NCBI RefSeq assembly: GCF_014750655.1
Contig: NZ_JABBXD010000002.1
Span: 1 to 64,000 of the forward strand
Direction of reading: 5' to 3'
DNA: 64,000 nt
DNA from: Salinimonas profundi
GTDB taxonomy: Bacteria > Pseudomonadota > Gammaproteobacteria > Enterobacterales > Alteromonadaceae
Under the pieces are notes generated by a model. The model saw nothing but the letters and a program-made list of their open reading frames with translations, searched no databases and was not told the DNA's origin. A program made the position numbers and the translations under genes. This document shows positions 56,654 through 64,000 of this stretch, piece by piece. Position 1 is the first letter of the stretch. Each line of letters begins with the position of its first letter.

Positions 56654-58372
56654 ATGACGTTGCATCACACGACCCCTTCTACTGGTTTCCCCCTTACTCA
56701 AAGTTACTTTTCTGGACCTGAAAGTCCTGCATTGAGTGAATTAACTATCGGCCAGCATCTTGATAAGATTGTCGACAAGTACCCACATCATGACGCCATT
56801 GTTGTGTCTCATCAAAATATCCGCTGGGACTATCAGACTTATCAGAAAGAAATTGACCGGGTCGCCGCCGGTCTGCTCGCAATTGGGGTTGAGAAAGGCG
56901 ATCGCGTCGGGATCTGGTCGCCGAATAACATTGAGTGGGCATTAATTCAAATGGCTACCGCCAGGATCGGGGCGATAATGGTGTGTCTAAATCCGGCTTA
57001 CCGACCTGGTGAACTGGCGTTTGCACTTAACAATGTTCAGGTAAAATTTCTGGTAATGGCTCAGCAATTCAAATCATCTGACTATGTGCAAATGCTTTAT
57101 GAGCTGGCGCCGGAACTAAAACAAGGCGGGCATAGTGAAGTTAACTGTAAGGCACTGCCCCACCTTGCACGCGTCATAAGTATCGGTGAAAAGCAGTGTG
57201 ACGGGATGCTGCCTTTTCATGAGTTACAGCAGGCGGGAGGCGAACAGGATCATGCGCGGCTGCAACAAATAGCGGTAACACTGACAGCAGATGAGGCGAT
57301 CAATATTCAATTTACTTCCGGCACCACCGGTAATCCGAAAGGCGCGACTTTAACTCACAGAAATATATTAAATAACGGGTTGCTGGTTGCAGAAGCAATG
57401 CGGTTTTCGCAACACGACAGACTCTGCATTCCGGTCCCGTTATATCACTGCTTTGGTATGGTTCTGGGTAATTTGGTCTGCCTGGCCAGGGGGGCATGTG
57501 CGGTCTATCCCTGTGAATCCTTTGATCCTGTGGCAACCTTACGCGCTGTAGAAACGGAAAAATGTACAGGCTTGCACGGTGTGCCCACCATGTTTATTGC
57601 TGAGCTGGAATTACCAAACTTTGCTGACTTCAACGTAAGTACACTGCGTACCGGCGTGATGGCGGGAAGTACGTGTCCTGAAGAACTTATGCGAAAAGTA
57701 CACAACCTGTTCAACATGACCGATGTGGTTATCGGCTATGGTCAGACAGAGTGCAGTCCTATCAACCATATTACCGATACCGACGCACCGTTGGAAAAGC
57801 AGGTTAAAACAGTGGGCCGTGCCATGGCCCACACGGAAGTTAAAATTGTTAATGAGCACAATGAGACTGTGCCGATTGGCAGTCCGGGAGAGATTTGCGC
57901 CAGAGGATATTGTGTCATGCAAGGATACTGGGATGATGAAGCGAAGACCCGCGCCACCATCGATTCGCAGCAATGGCTTCACTCCGGCGATTTAGGTGTC
58001 ATGGATGAAGAGGGCTACGTAACAATTGTTGGTCGCATGAAAGATATGATCATCCGCGGCGGTGAGAATATTTATCCGCGGGAGATTGAAGAGGTGCTTT
58101 ATCTGCATGAGGATGTCAGCGACGCCGCTGTGTTTGGTATTCCTGACGACAAATTTGGCGAGCAGGTATGCCTGTGGCTAAAAGTGAAAGACGGCGCTTC
58201 GCTGGATGAGCAGGCTATAAGGGAATACCTGAAGAATGAACTTGCCTATTTCAAAGTGCCTCGGTACATCCGTATCGTCGATGCTTATCCGATGACGGTG
58301 ACAGGTAAGATTCAAAAATTTAAAATGCGTGAGACAATGGTGAGTGAACTGACGCAAACGCAATCTGCCTGA
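56654..58372 (+). CDS. AMP-forming fatty acyl-CoA synthetase
   Basis: A 572-residue acyl-activating enzyme. The P-loop motif is IQFTSGTTGNPKGATLTH, YGQTECSP and WLHSGDLG are the other core motifs, and the C-terminal lysine is in MTVTGKIQKFKMRE. It resembles the medium/long-chain synthetase group often labelled acyl-CoA synthetase family member 2. GGAG lies 9 bases before ATG 56654; an in-frame ATG at 56639 precedes that site. A strong terminator follows. Chain length preference cannot be read. Confidence 0.9.
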   Translation: MTLHHTTPSTGFPLTQSYFSGPESPALSELTIGQHLDKIVDKYPHHDAIVVSHQNIRWDYQTYQKEIDRVAAGLLAIGVEKGDRVGIWSPNNIEWALIQMATARIGAIMVCLNPAYRPGELAFALNNVQVKFLVMAQQFKSSDYVQMLYELAPELKQGGHSEVNCKALPHLARVISIGEKQCDGMLPFHELQQAGGEQDHARLQQIAVTLTADEAINIQFTSGTTGNPKGATLTHRNILNNGLLVAEAMRFSQHDRLCIPVPLYHCFGMVLGNLVCLARGACAVYPCESFDPVATLRAVETEKCTGLHGVPTMFIAELELPNFADFNVSTLRTGVMAGSTCPEELMRKVHNLFNMTDVVIGYGQTECSPINHITDTDAPLEKQVKTVGRAMAHTEVKIVNEHNETVPIGSPGEICARGYCVMQGYWDDEAKTRATIDSQQWLHSGDLGVMDEEGYVTIVGRMKDMIIRGGENIYPREIEEVLYLHEDVSDAAVFGIPDDKFGEQVCLWLKVKDGASLDEQAIREYLKNELAYFKVPRYIRIVDAYPMTVTGKIQKFKMRETMVSELTQTQSA

Positions 58373-58375
58373 GAT

Positions 58376-58409
58376 AAAAAACCGGATATGGGTTTCATAT
58401 CCGGTTTTT
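58376..58409. terminator. Bidirectional terminator
   Basis: A 14-bp stem AAAAACCGGATATG/CATATCCGGTTTTT (58376-58389 region and 58396-58409) with a 5-base loop and terminal T. It lies between the synthetase and the convergent host-attachment-like gene. Confidence 0.92.
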
Positions 58410-58438
58410 CTTACCGTCTAAGCCAGCAGGCTGATAAT

Positions 58439-58900
58439 TTATTGAAGCGTTGAGCCTCGACCGGCCTCTTTAAGATAATTCTGCCAGGTGTCATGGTCTT
58501 CTCTGACCACATCTTTATTGATCGTGCAGCCAATGAGCTGCTCCAAGTTTTTATTCATATGATTTCTGAGTTTACCCAGGAAGCTGGCTTCAGCAATAAT
58601 ATCAATGTGATAGATTTTCTCTTCACACCGTTTACTTTCGAGCCAGTCTGTCACGTTACCGGCAAACCTTTTGGCTTCTACCTCTGATGCATCTTTTCTG
58701 CTCATGGTGTCAACCCCCTGCACCGCATTACTTGGAGCTGAAATAGCGCCGGGACGGTCAGTGACCAGGCTTGCATCAGATGATCTGCCATCATCATTGA
58801 GTAATGTCACGACAGGCTCCAGGCTGCTGACACCGTCTTTCTCGATGAAAATTTTTGCTTCTGCTTGATTAGCGACTACCAGATACGATTTACCTAACAT
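58439..58900 (-). CDS. Host attachment-like protein (PF10116 type)
   Basis: A 153-residue soluble protein beginning MLGKSYLVVANQAEAKIF, a start typical of the family annotated as protein required for attachment to host cells, which is related to bacterial eRF1-like folds. EVEAKRFAGNVTDWLE and ASFLGKLRNHMNK are further family-like stretches. The true biochemical role is unknown and need not involve a host. It has an AGGAGCAGAC-type binding site upstream. Confidence 0.8.
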   Translation of the reverse strand: MLGKSYLVVANQAEAKIFIEKDGVSSLEPVVTLLNDDGRSSDASLVTDRPGAISAPSNAVQGVDTMSRKDASEVEAKRFAGNVTDWLESKRCEEKIYHIDIIAEASFLGKLRNHMNKNLEQLIGCTINKDVVREDHDTWQNYLKEAGRGSTLQ

Positions 58901-59314
58901 GTCTGCTCCTCTTTTCAGGGTTCTAGATTTATAACCCCGGCAGGCGCAAAAAGTTCGGTAGAGAAAAGTAAAAAGTGGATTTCAGGCACACAAGGATACG
59001 GTAGAAAATGTCCACCTATCGAAAAGTAACTCCGCAAAATATGTTTGGGTATTCAAATCATCGATAACCACAAATTCCAGATTTTTAGCATCGACCATAT
59101 AGATATAAAGACACCGTTAACAGCTGAGTCGCGCGATCACATTGTGCTGCTGACTTTCAACAGATTGCATCGTAACTGAACAATAATCACAAAACTCTGA
59201 CAGTGCCTGAATGACGCTTGAATTGAGACTGGCCATAATAAAACCCGGATATTTTTAATACTTACCAACGCTATTTTTGTAAGTATTTTCCGAGACCCGA
59301 GGCGAAGCAAGACG
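58901..59314. other. Intergenic region with an AT-rich inverted repeat
   Basis: About 410 bases without a convincing gene. A perfect repeat AATACTTAC/GTAAGTATT (59257-59265 and 59279-59287) lies near its right end, before a short basic reading frame and the FRG-domain gene. A minus-strand frame (59137-59385) shows no family signs. Confidence 0.4.
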
Positions 59315-59422
59315 ATGAGTAAAAAAAAAGGATTATCTAGACGAAAGTATAAGCTTTTCCTTGCGTTGCGTGATAGCGTAGCCAAAAATTTTTATGCTGA
59401 TAATTTCTACTATGCAATTTGA
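59315..59422 (+). CDS. Possible 35-codon basic peptide before the FRG gene
   Basis: ATG 59315 opens a frame for a lysine/arginine-rich peptide (starting MSKKKGLSRRKYKLF). The frame ends at 59422 and overlaps the start region of the FRG-domain gene (ATG 59412) by 11 bases. GAGG lies about 12 bases upstream, a weak spacing. I recognise no family; it could be a coupled small protein or chance. Confidence 0.25.
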   Translation: MSKKKGLSRRKYKLFLALRDSVAKNFYADNFYYAI

Positions 59423-60227
59423 ACAACGTCATGGCTATATCCAGAACACGCGCCCTCTTGCGTCTCTCAGTGATTTTGTAGAATCGGTTGCTCTTATCGC
59501 GCGAAAACTTGACTGCGATCCCCGGGCTTTATGGTTTCGTGGGGTAGAAAGTTCGATGTATCGGCTAACACCTGTCATTATGCGCTCCACGCAATGGCGC
59601 GATAATATCGCGGCTGACAGAGAACGGACCATTTTCGATGACTTTGTTCGCAGGGTTAAACATTTTCAGCCCGAAGACGCCTGTAGCAACCGAACCTTTT
59701 GCTGGTACACCATGGCCGATCGATTTGGCATTCCCACACGATTATTGCACTGGAGCACCAGCCCGCTGATAGCATTGTATTTTGCAATCTGGCAACAGGA
59801 TGTAACAACGCCCACTGTGTGGGTACTCAATCCTAATGCTTTAAATGAAGTGACGCTGGGTCACAATGAAGTGTTTAAAATGGACGGGGAAGAACTGAGT
59901 GAAAGTCATCAGCACACGCACGACAGTTATGCTTTCGGTAGCCATAACCTGCCGGACTTTCCGATTGCAGTAGCCAATTGTTATACAGATGCAACGATTA
60001 ATGCTCACCGAACACGTTACACCGTGTCAGGGAAGCGAAAATTTGGTCTGGAAGATGTTGCGAAAGATACCAAAAAGCCCATTTTGATGAAGATTCGGTT
60101 TGGCCGCAGCGAAGAGTTTATCCATCAGCTTAAATCACAGTTATCTCAGTTAGGCGCAAGTCCGCAGGATATCACGCCCGGCATTGAGGGCATTGGCCGG
60201 GCGATCAACTTTGAACATAGCCTATGA
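59394..60227 (+). CDS. FRG-domain protein
   Basis: A 277-residue soluble protein with the FRG domain named for its conserved F/Y-R-G motif, here F48-R49-G50 ([10 protein letters not shown]). A second conserved block is [15 protein letters not shown] followed by [13 protein letters not shown] domains occur in suspected toxins, effectors and defence-linked proteins, but the reaction is not established. ATG 59412 is an equally possible start; neither has a good ribosome binding site. Its 3' end overlaps the convergent chemoreceptor gene by 6 bases. There is no obvious antitoxin other than the short frame upstream. Confidence 0.85.
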   Translation: MLIISTMQFEQRHGYIQNTRPLASLSDFVESVALIARKLDCDPRALWFRGVESSMYRLTPVIMRSTQWRDNIAADRERTIFDDFVRRVKHFQPEDACSNRTFCWYTMADRFGIPTRLLHWSTSPLIALYFAIWQQDVTTPTVWVLNPNALNEVTLGHNEVFKMDGEELSESHQHTHDSYAFGSHNLPDFPIAVANCYTDATINAHRTRYTVSGKRKFGLEDVAKDTKKPILMKIRFGRSEEFIHQLKSQLSQLGASPQDITPGIEGIGRAINFEHSL

Positions 60228-61541
60228 GTCGTCAGAGTTTTCCGACAACCGTGACACGCTACTGGTAACATTGACTGCCCCGGCTTCAATCTTCTCCATA
60301 GTCAACTGCACCCCGCTGATATAGTGACTATTTTTATCGACATGCTGCTTCACACGATGCATGTGAGCCGATGCTTTTTCGGATAACCGTTTATTCTCAT
60401 TAACCACTGATTCAATTTCCACCGTTGACTCATTGGTGCGCTGGGCGAGGTGGCGAACCTCATCAGCAACGACGGCAAACCCGCGGCCGGTTTCACCGGC
60501 TCGCGCAGCCTCGATGGCGGCATTGAGCGCTAACAAATTGGTTTGCTCGGCAACCCCCTGAATCGTAGAAACAATTGCCTCAATGCGCGAAGACTGCTCA
60601 CCCAAACTGTTCATCAGGACACTGGTTTCATTGACCTCATTTAACGTTTCATTGAAGCCATGGACCGCCTCCTCCAGCGACGCCTTGCCATCCATAGCCA
60701 CCTGCGCCGTTTCACGGGCAGTGGACAATGCGACTTCCGTTGTTTTCAGCACAGAGGCCTTTTCTCGCACCGATTCTGTAACGTTGGTGGCAAATTTTAT
60801 CACCGACACGACCTTCCCGAAGTCATCGAATACGGGGTTATAGGTGGCTTCAAGCCAAACTTCCTGATTATTTGCATCAAGACGCCGATAAAGCCCTGAC
60901 TCTACTGTTCCACGTGCGAGGATTTGCCAGAAGTCGGGGTTTTGCTGGTAAAACACATCGTCACAAAACATGCGGTGATGTTTGCCGATAATTTGCGATT
61001 TTGTGTACCCGACGGTTTTAAGGAAGTTAGTATTGGCTTCTTTTATTGTGCCATCGGGTTCAAATTCAATAATCGCGGTTGAGCGATCCAGGGCATTGGT
61101 CAGTGCAGTCAGTCTGAGCCACTGCTCATGCTTGAGCGTCACATCATAGGCAATTTTTATCACCGACTCGGTTTTACCATAGTCATCGGTGACAGGAAAA
61201 TATGTGGACTCGAGCCATACCGTGCGTCCGGACTTGTGCACGCGCGCGAAGGTACCGCGCACCGTTTTCCCTGCCTGCAGGTCTTGCCACAGTGCCTGAT
61301 ACTCGTTGGAGGCTGCAAATGACGCAGTACATAACGCCGAGTGACGTTTACCGATCAATTCGCTTGCCGCGAAGCCCATCATGTCGGCAAATTGATGATT
61401 TACTTCTGAGACAACAGCGTCAGGCGTAAATTTGACCAGAGGAACGGCGTGACTCACTGCATCGTAAAACGCCTGATGCTGAGATAACTGTGAGGAAATA
61501 TCTGACACCGTCTGATGGTGTCTGGCAGTGCGCATAAACAT
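60222..61541 (-). CDS. Soluble PAS-PAS methyl-accepting chemotaxis protein (BdlA-like)
   Basis: A 439-residue cytoplasmic receptor. Two tandem PAS domains (about residues 30-150 and 155-270, with repeated GKRHSALC / GKHHRMFC and [10 protein letters not shown] / [10 protein letters not shown]) precede an MCP signalling hairpin ([21 protein letters not shown]). There is no transmembrane segment. This layout is that of BdlA, the Pseudomonas biofilm-dispersion receptor, and of Aer-like energy sensors. I chose ATG 61541 with AGGG upstream; the longer frame to 61646 lacks support. Confidence 0.9.
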   Translation of the reverse strand: MFMRTARHHQTVSDISSQLSQHQAFYDAVSHAVPLVKFTPDAVVSEVNHQFADMMGFAASELIGKRHSALCTASFAASNEYQALWQDLQAGKTVRGTFARVHKSGRTVWLESTYFPVTDDYGKTESVIKIAYDVTLKHEQWLRLTALTNALDRSTAIIEFEPDGTIKEANTNFLKTVGYTKSQIIGKHHRMFCDDVFYQQNPDFWQILARGTVESGLYRRLDANNQEVWLEATYNPVFDDFGKVVSVIKFATNVTESVREKASVLKTTEVALSTARETAQVAMDGKASLEEAVHGFNETLNEVNETSVLMNSLGEQSSRIEAIVSTIQGVAEQTNLLALNAAIEAARAGETGRGFAVVADEVRHLAQRTNESTVEIESVVNENKRLSEKASAHMHRVKQHVDKNSHYISGVQLTMEKIEAGAVNVTSSVSRLSENSDDS

Positions 61542-61716
61542 GGTAAAACCCTGTGTTTTGGACACCGCGACAAACAGGGTTACGTAGCAAGGTACGAAAG
61601 TGAAAGACAGTGTCGGTATGAGTTTGGGAAAATGGATACGCGACACTAACAGATAAGATCATACTTAAGTATTAATTATAATTTAATAATGCTTTATTAT
61701 TATTCAGTGATAACTA

Positions 61717-63777
61717 TTAAAATCGATAACGCGCAGCGACCCGCACCGCTCTCGGCTCGAAAATATGATAGTGAATATCTTCAATGCCTTCAGCAGATTC
61801 GCCCTGCTGTCTCGACGCGTAGTAATAGTCAACATCGTGATCATCGCTATCGGTCAGATTAAGAACGCTAACCGTAATCTGCCATTGCTTCCACGTTTTA
61901 CCGGCCTGTAGATTAAATAGCATACTTGAGGGCGAAGAGATACTTTGATCTTCTGTCAGGGGGCGATGACCAAAATAACGCATGCGAAGACTACCAAACC
62001 ATCCGTTTTCAAGGTCAGCACTTATTCCGGCCTGCAAGACGTGCTTTAACGCTCCTGGGATACTGTCGCCGGCAGGGTCACTGTCGGTGAACTGCGCATC
62101 TGTATAGGCGTACTCCAGGTCAAGACTCCACGCGGGCGCAAAGTAATAGTAGGCGGTGAGTTCCAGACCATGACGCTTGCTCTGCCGACTCGCTTCAGTA
62201 TTGCCTGCATCACCGACAAATAATAGCTCACTATCCAGCTCAAGCTGCCACAACGACAAAGAAGCATTGAGGGTTTCATCATAAAATGCGCGCACGCCAG
62301 CCTCAAACCCTGTGGTTCGAACCAGCGGATTCACCTGCTCCACGTGCTCGCCGGAGACCGGATCAACATTTATTGTTGTCCCTCTGGCATCATTTGAGTG
62401 TAAGCCCTGCCCCGCGGAAGCATACAATTCCCACTCCGGTGACAGGGTATAAATCAAACTTCCTTTCAGCGAGGAAATAGCGTCAGACGCATCTCCACTA
62501 TTTAACGAAAGATCCACACCAAAACGATTAATACCCGCGCGATCGCGTACGGAGAAATCAAAATAATCGATGCGTGCACCCACCACACTGCGAAACGCGG
62601 AAGTCCATTGCGTTTCGTTTTTAAAAAAACTGCTCAGGCTGCTCTGTTCTACTGCATCACTGCGAGTTGTGCCCAACCGGGTTCTGGCCTGGGTCGCGTA
62701 CAATCCCACCTCATCAATATCATCAACCCTTGTTTGCACACCAAGCTGTGTCACAGAGGGCGCTCCGAAGGTGGTATGACTGTTCGTGTAACTTGCCTGA
62801 CCGCCGTATATCATTCGATCATCGACTTGCTCAAACTGGTCGCCTTGCGCTGGATTATCTAAAAAATAGGTGAAATTGGACCATAAATTTAAATCATAGG
62901 ATATTGCGTAAGCAGATACGTGCCACCTGTCACTGGACCAGTCTGCACTGAGACTGTAGCGACCAGACTCCCCGCCAACAGTTTCATCGATTGAGCCAAG
63001 GTTACCAATTCGACCGGCGCTTACAGCGCGAGAAGGGATCTGATCAGCACTGTTCCAGCTGTTGTCATAGCCCATGAAAGTAACAGCAAAGTCACCCTCC
63101 CCCAATGCTGCGCTCCATTTAATTAATGCGTTGGTTTTATTGATATCTTCATTGATATCTGTCCAGGGCCCTTCGTAAAAATGCTTCTCAGCGGCTACCA
63201 GCCAGTGCCCGGCAGGACCGGTAAAGTTAGTCACGCCAACTGCGCGTCGATAACCATATTCGCCAAGAGTCACTTCGGTCATTGGCGACGGTGCTCTGTT
63301 CATCGTTTTCAATTGGGCACTGCCCGCCCCGCTAAAATCACCCACTTGGGGATAATATACGCCTTTCTGGTACGTTAAAGACTGGATAGTTTCGGGGATG
63401 ATAAAATTAAGGTCGGTATATCCCTGGCCGTGACCATGCGTACGCATATTAACCGGCATACCATCAACTGACGTGGCAAAGTCAGTGCCATGGTCAAGGT
63501 TAAATCCACGCAGAAAATATTGGTTCGCTTTTCCGGAGCCGCTGTGTTGAGTAGCAACCATGCCTGGCACAAACTCCAGTACATCACCGGTACGCATCAA
63601 TGGCCGTAATTGTATTTCCTGTTGACCGACGACACCTTCAGCAGCAGATATAGCGTCACCTACAAGATTGACCTGCCGGCTTTTAATTTCAACAATTTCA
63701 ATATCATGGTACGCAGCAAACGTGCTAAGGCTGATTAGGGAAAGTGGGATAGCGGTGAAAGTGGCTCTTTTGTGCAC
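61717..63777 (-). CDS. TonB-dependent receptor, substrate unknown
   Basis: An outer-membrane receptor of about 686 residues. A short basic signal peptide (MHKRATFTAIPLSLISLSTFAA) is followed by a TonB-box-like EIVEIKS, a plug domain (LRPLMRTGDVLEFVPGM, YFLRGFNLDHGTDF) and a barrel ending RVAARYRF. The plug has a histidine-rich MRTHGHGQGYTDLNF loop. GTG 63777 has GGA seven bases upstream and gives the best signal peptide; in-frame ATG 63789 and TTG 63810 are alternatives. The ligand is not evident; a metal is one possibility because of the histidines. Confidence 0.88.
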   Translation of the reverse strand: MHKRATFTAIPLSLISLSTFAAYHDIEIVEIKSRQVNLVGDAISAAEGVVGQQEIQLRPLMRTGDVLEFVPGMVATQHSGSGKANQYFLRGFNLDHGTDFATSVDGMPVNMRTHGHGQGYTDLNFIIPETIQSLTYQKGVYYPQVGDFSGAGSAQLKTMNRAPSPMTEVTLGEYGYRRAVGVTNFTGPAGHWLVAAEKHFYEGPWTDINEDINKTNALIKWSAALGEGDFAVTFMGYDNSWNSADQIPSRAVSAGRIGNLGSIDETVGGESGRYSLSADWSSDRWHVSAYAISYDLNLWSNFTYFLDNPAQGDQFEQVDDRMIYGGQASYTNSHTTFGAPSVTQLGVQTRVDDIDEVGLYATQARTRLGTTRSDAVEQSSLSSFFKNETQWTSAFRSVVGARIDYFDFSVRDRAGINRFGVDLSLNSGDASDAISSLKGSLIYTLSPEWELYASAGQGLHSNDARGTTINVDPVSGEHVEQVNPLVRTTGFEAGVRAFYDETLNASLSLWQLELDSELLFVGDAGNTEASRQSKRHGLELTAYYYFAPAWSLDLEYAYTDAQFTDSDPAGDSIPGALKHVLQAGISADLENGWFGSLRMRYFGHRPLTEDQSISSPSSMLFNLQAGKTWKQWQITVSVLNLTDSDDHDVDYYYASRQQGESAEGIEDIHYHIFEPRAVRVAARYRF

Positions 63778-63903
63778 AATATCGTCCATAAGTTCATGTA
63801 TTTTGGACAATACTCACTTCAGATGATTATAGATGCAGCATTTCGTTAAAATGGTGACATAAAGCGCTGAAAAAATATTAGGATAATCAGGTAAACGGCG
63901 GTT

Positions 63904-63999
63904 TTAATTATGCAACGCTTCCCAGCATCCATCCTTGCGGGACATAATATAATCCTCGGTAAAATCCGGAGACTGCAATATCATTTGCGCATGATTTTT
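63904..63999 (-). CDS. Possible C-terminal fragment of a gene running off the window
   Basis: On the minus strand a frame enters from the right edge and stays open for 31 codons to TAA at 63904-63906 (ending SRKDGCWEALHN). Composition looks protein-like, but the fragment is too short to place in a family. Confidence 0.3.
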   Translation of the reverse strand, partial: KNHAQMILQSPDFTEDYIMSRKDGCWEALHN

Positions 64000-64000
64000 A

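Noticed and set aside
59137-59385. Minus-strand 82-codon frame before the FRG gene
   Set aside because: No ribosome binding site and no recognisable domain; it lies across an AT-rich repeat.

Overview
The window looks like a chromosomal segment from a marine gammaproteobacterium of the order Alteromonadales, close to Alteromonas or Salinimonas. Three things point there. The gene orders tRNA-Gln / ubiF / miaB-phoH-ybeY-corC-lnt, carAB-greA and grpE-dnaK-dnaJ are gammaproteobacterial. TonB-dependent receptors, PAS/GGDEF/EAL proteins and a PEP-CTERM protein are abundant, and the base composition is moderate. No insertion sequence, prophage, integron or CRISPR array was seen, so this is mostly core genome with a few accessory islands.

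Layout. 1-4.4 kb: tRNA-Gln, a Na+/alanine symporter, an AhpD-like protein divergent from a TetR regulator across a near-perfect palindrome, and ubiF with an overlooked 59-codon membrane gene behind it. 4.6-11.3 kb: miaB-phoH-ybeY-corC-lnt plus a secreted amidohydrolase. 11.3-18.8 kb: small genes, a bacteriophytochrome hybrid kinase, an Hsp20 protein and a Nudix/RDD/lipoprotein-hydrolase run. 18.9-25.2 kb: greA, carB, carA (with a possible leader attenuator) and dapB. 25.3-31.6 kb: cytochrome b561, prpE, a PAS-GGDEF-EAL protein and cytochrome c'. 31.7-35.8 kb: dnaJ, dnaK and grpE, with sigma-32-like promoters before dnaK and grpE. 36-40 kb: a convergent CrbS/CrbR-like two-component pair. 40.1-46.9 kb: a TonB receptor divergent from a GntP permease, a secreted MetX-fold hydrolase, a polyhydroxybutyrate (PHB) depolymerase-like protein and 3-hydroxybutyrate dehydrogenase. 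47-54 kb: nadK, a soluble histidine kinase, a sigma-54-type promoter with a PEP-CTERM protein, a DEAD-box helicase, bamE and recN with two LexA-like boxes. 54.4-64 kb: alcohol dehydrogenase with an AraC regulator, an acyl-CoA synthetase, a host-attachment-like protein, an FRG-domain protein, a BdlA-like PAS-PAS chemoreceptor and a second TonB receptor.

The most interesting candidate system is the 40.1-46.9 kb locus. It reads as a complete route for extracellular PHB or its oligomers: hydrolysis, outer-membrane capture, inner-membrane import, and oxidation to acetoacetate. Its divergent promoter carries a cluster of four TAGTAC motifs, and it sits beside a CrbSR-type acetate-responsive pair. 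No function was tested; the assignments rest on motifs, gene order and spacing read from the sequence.
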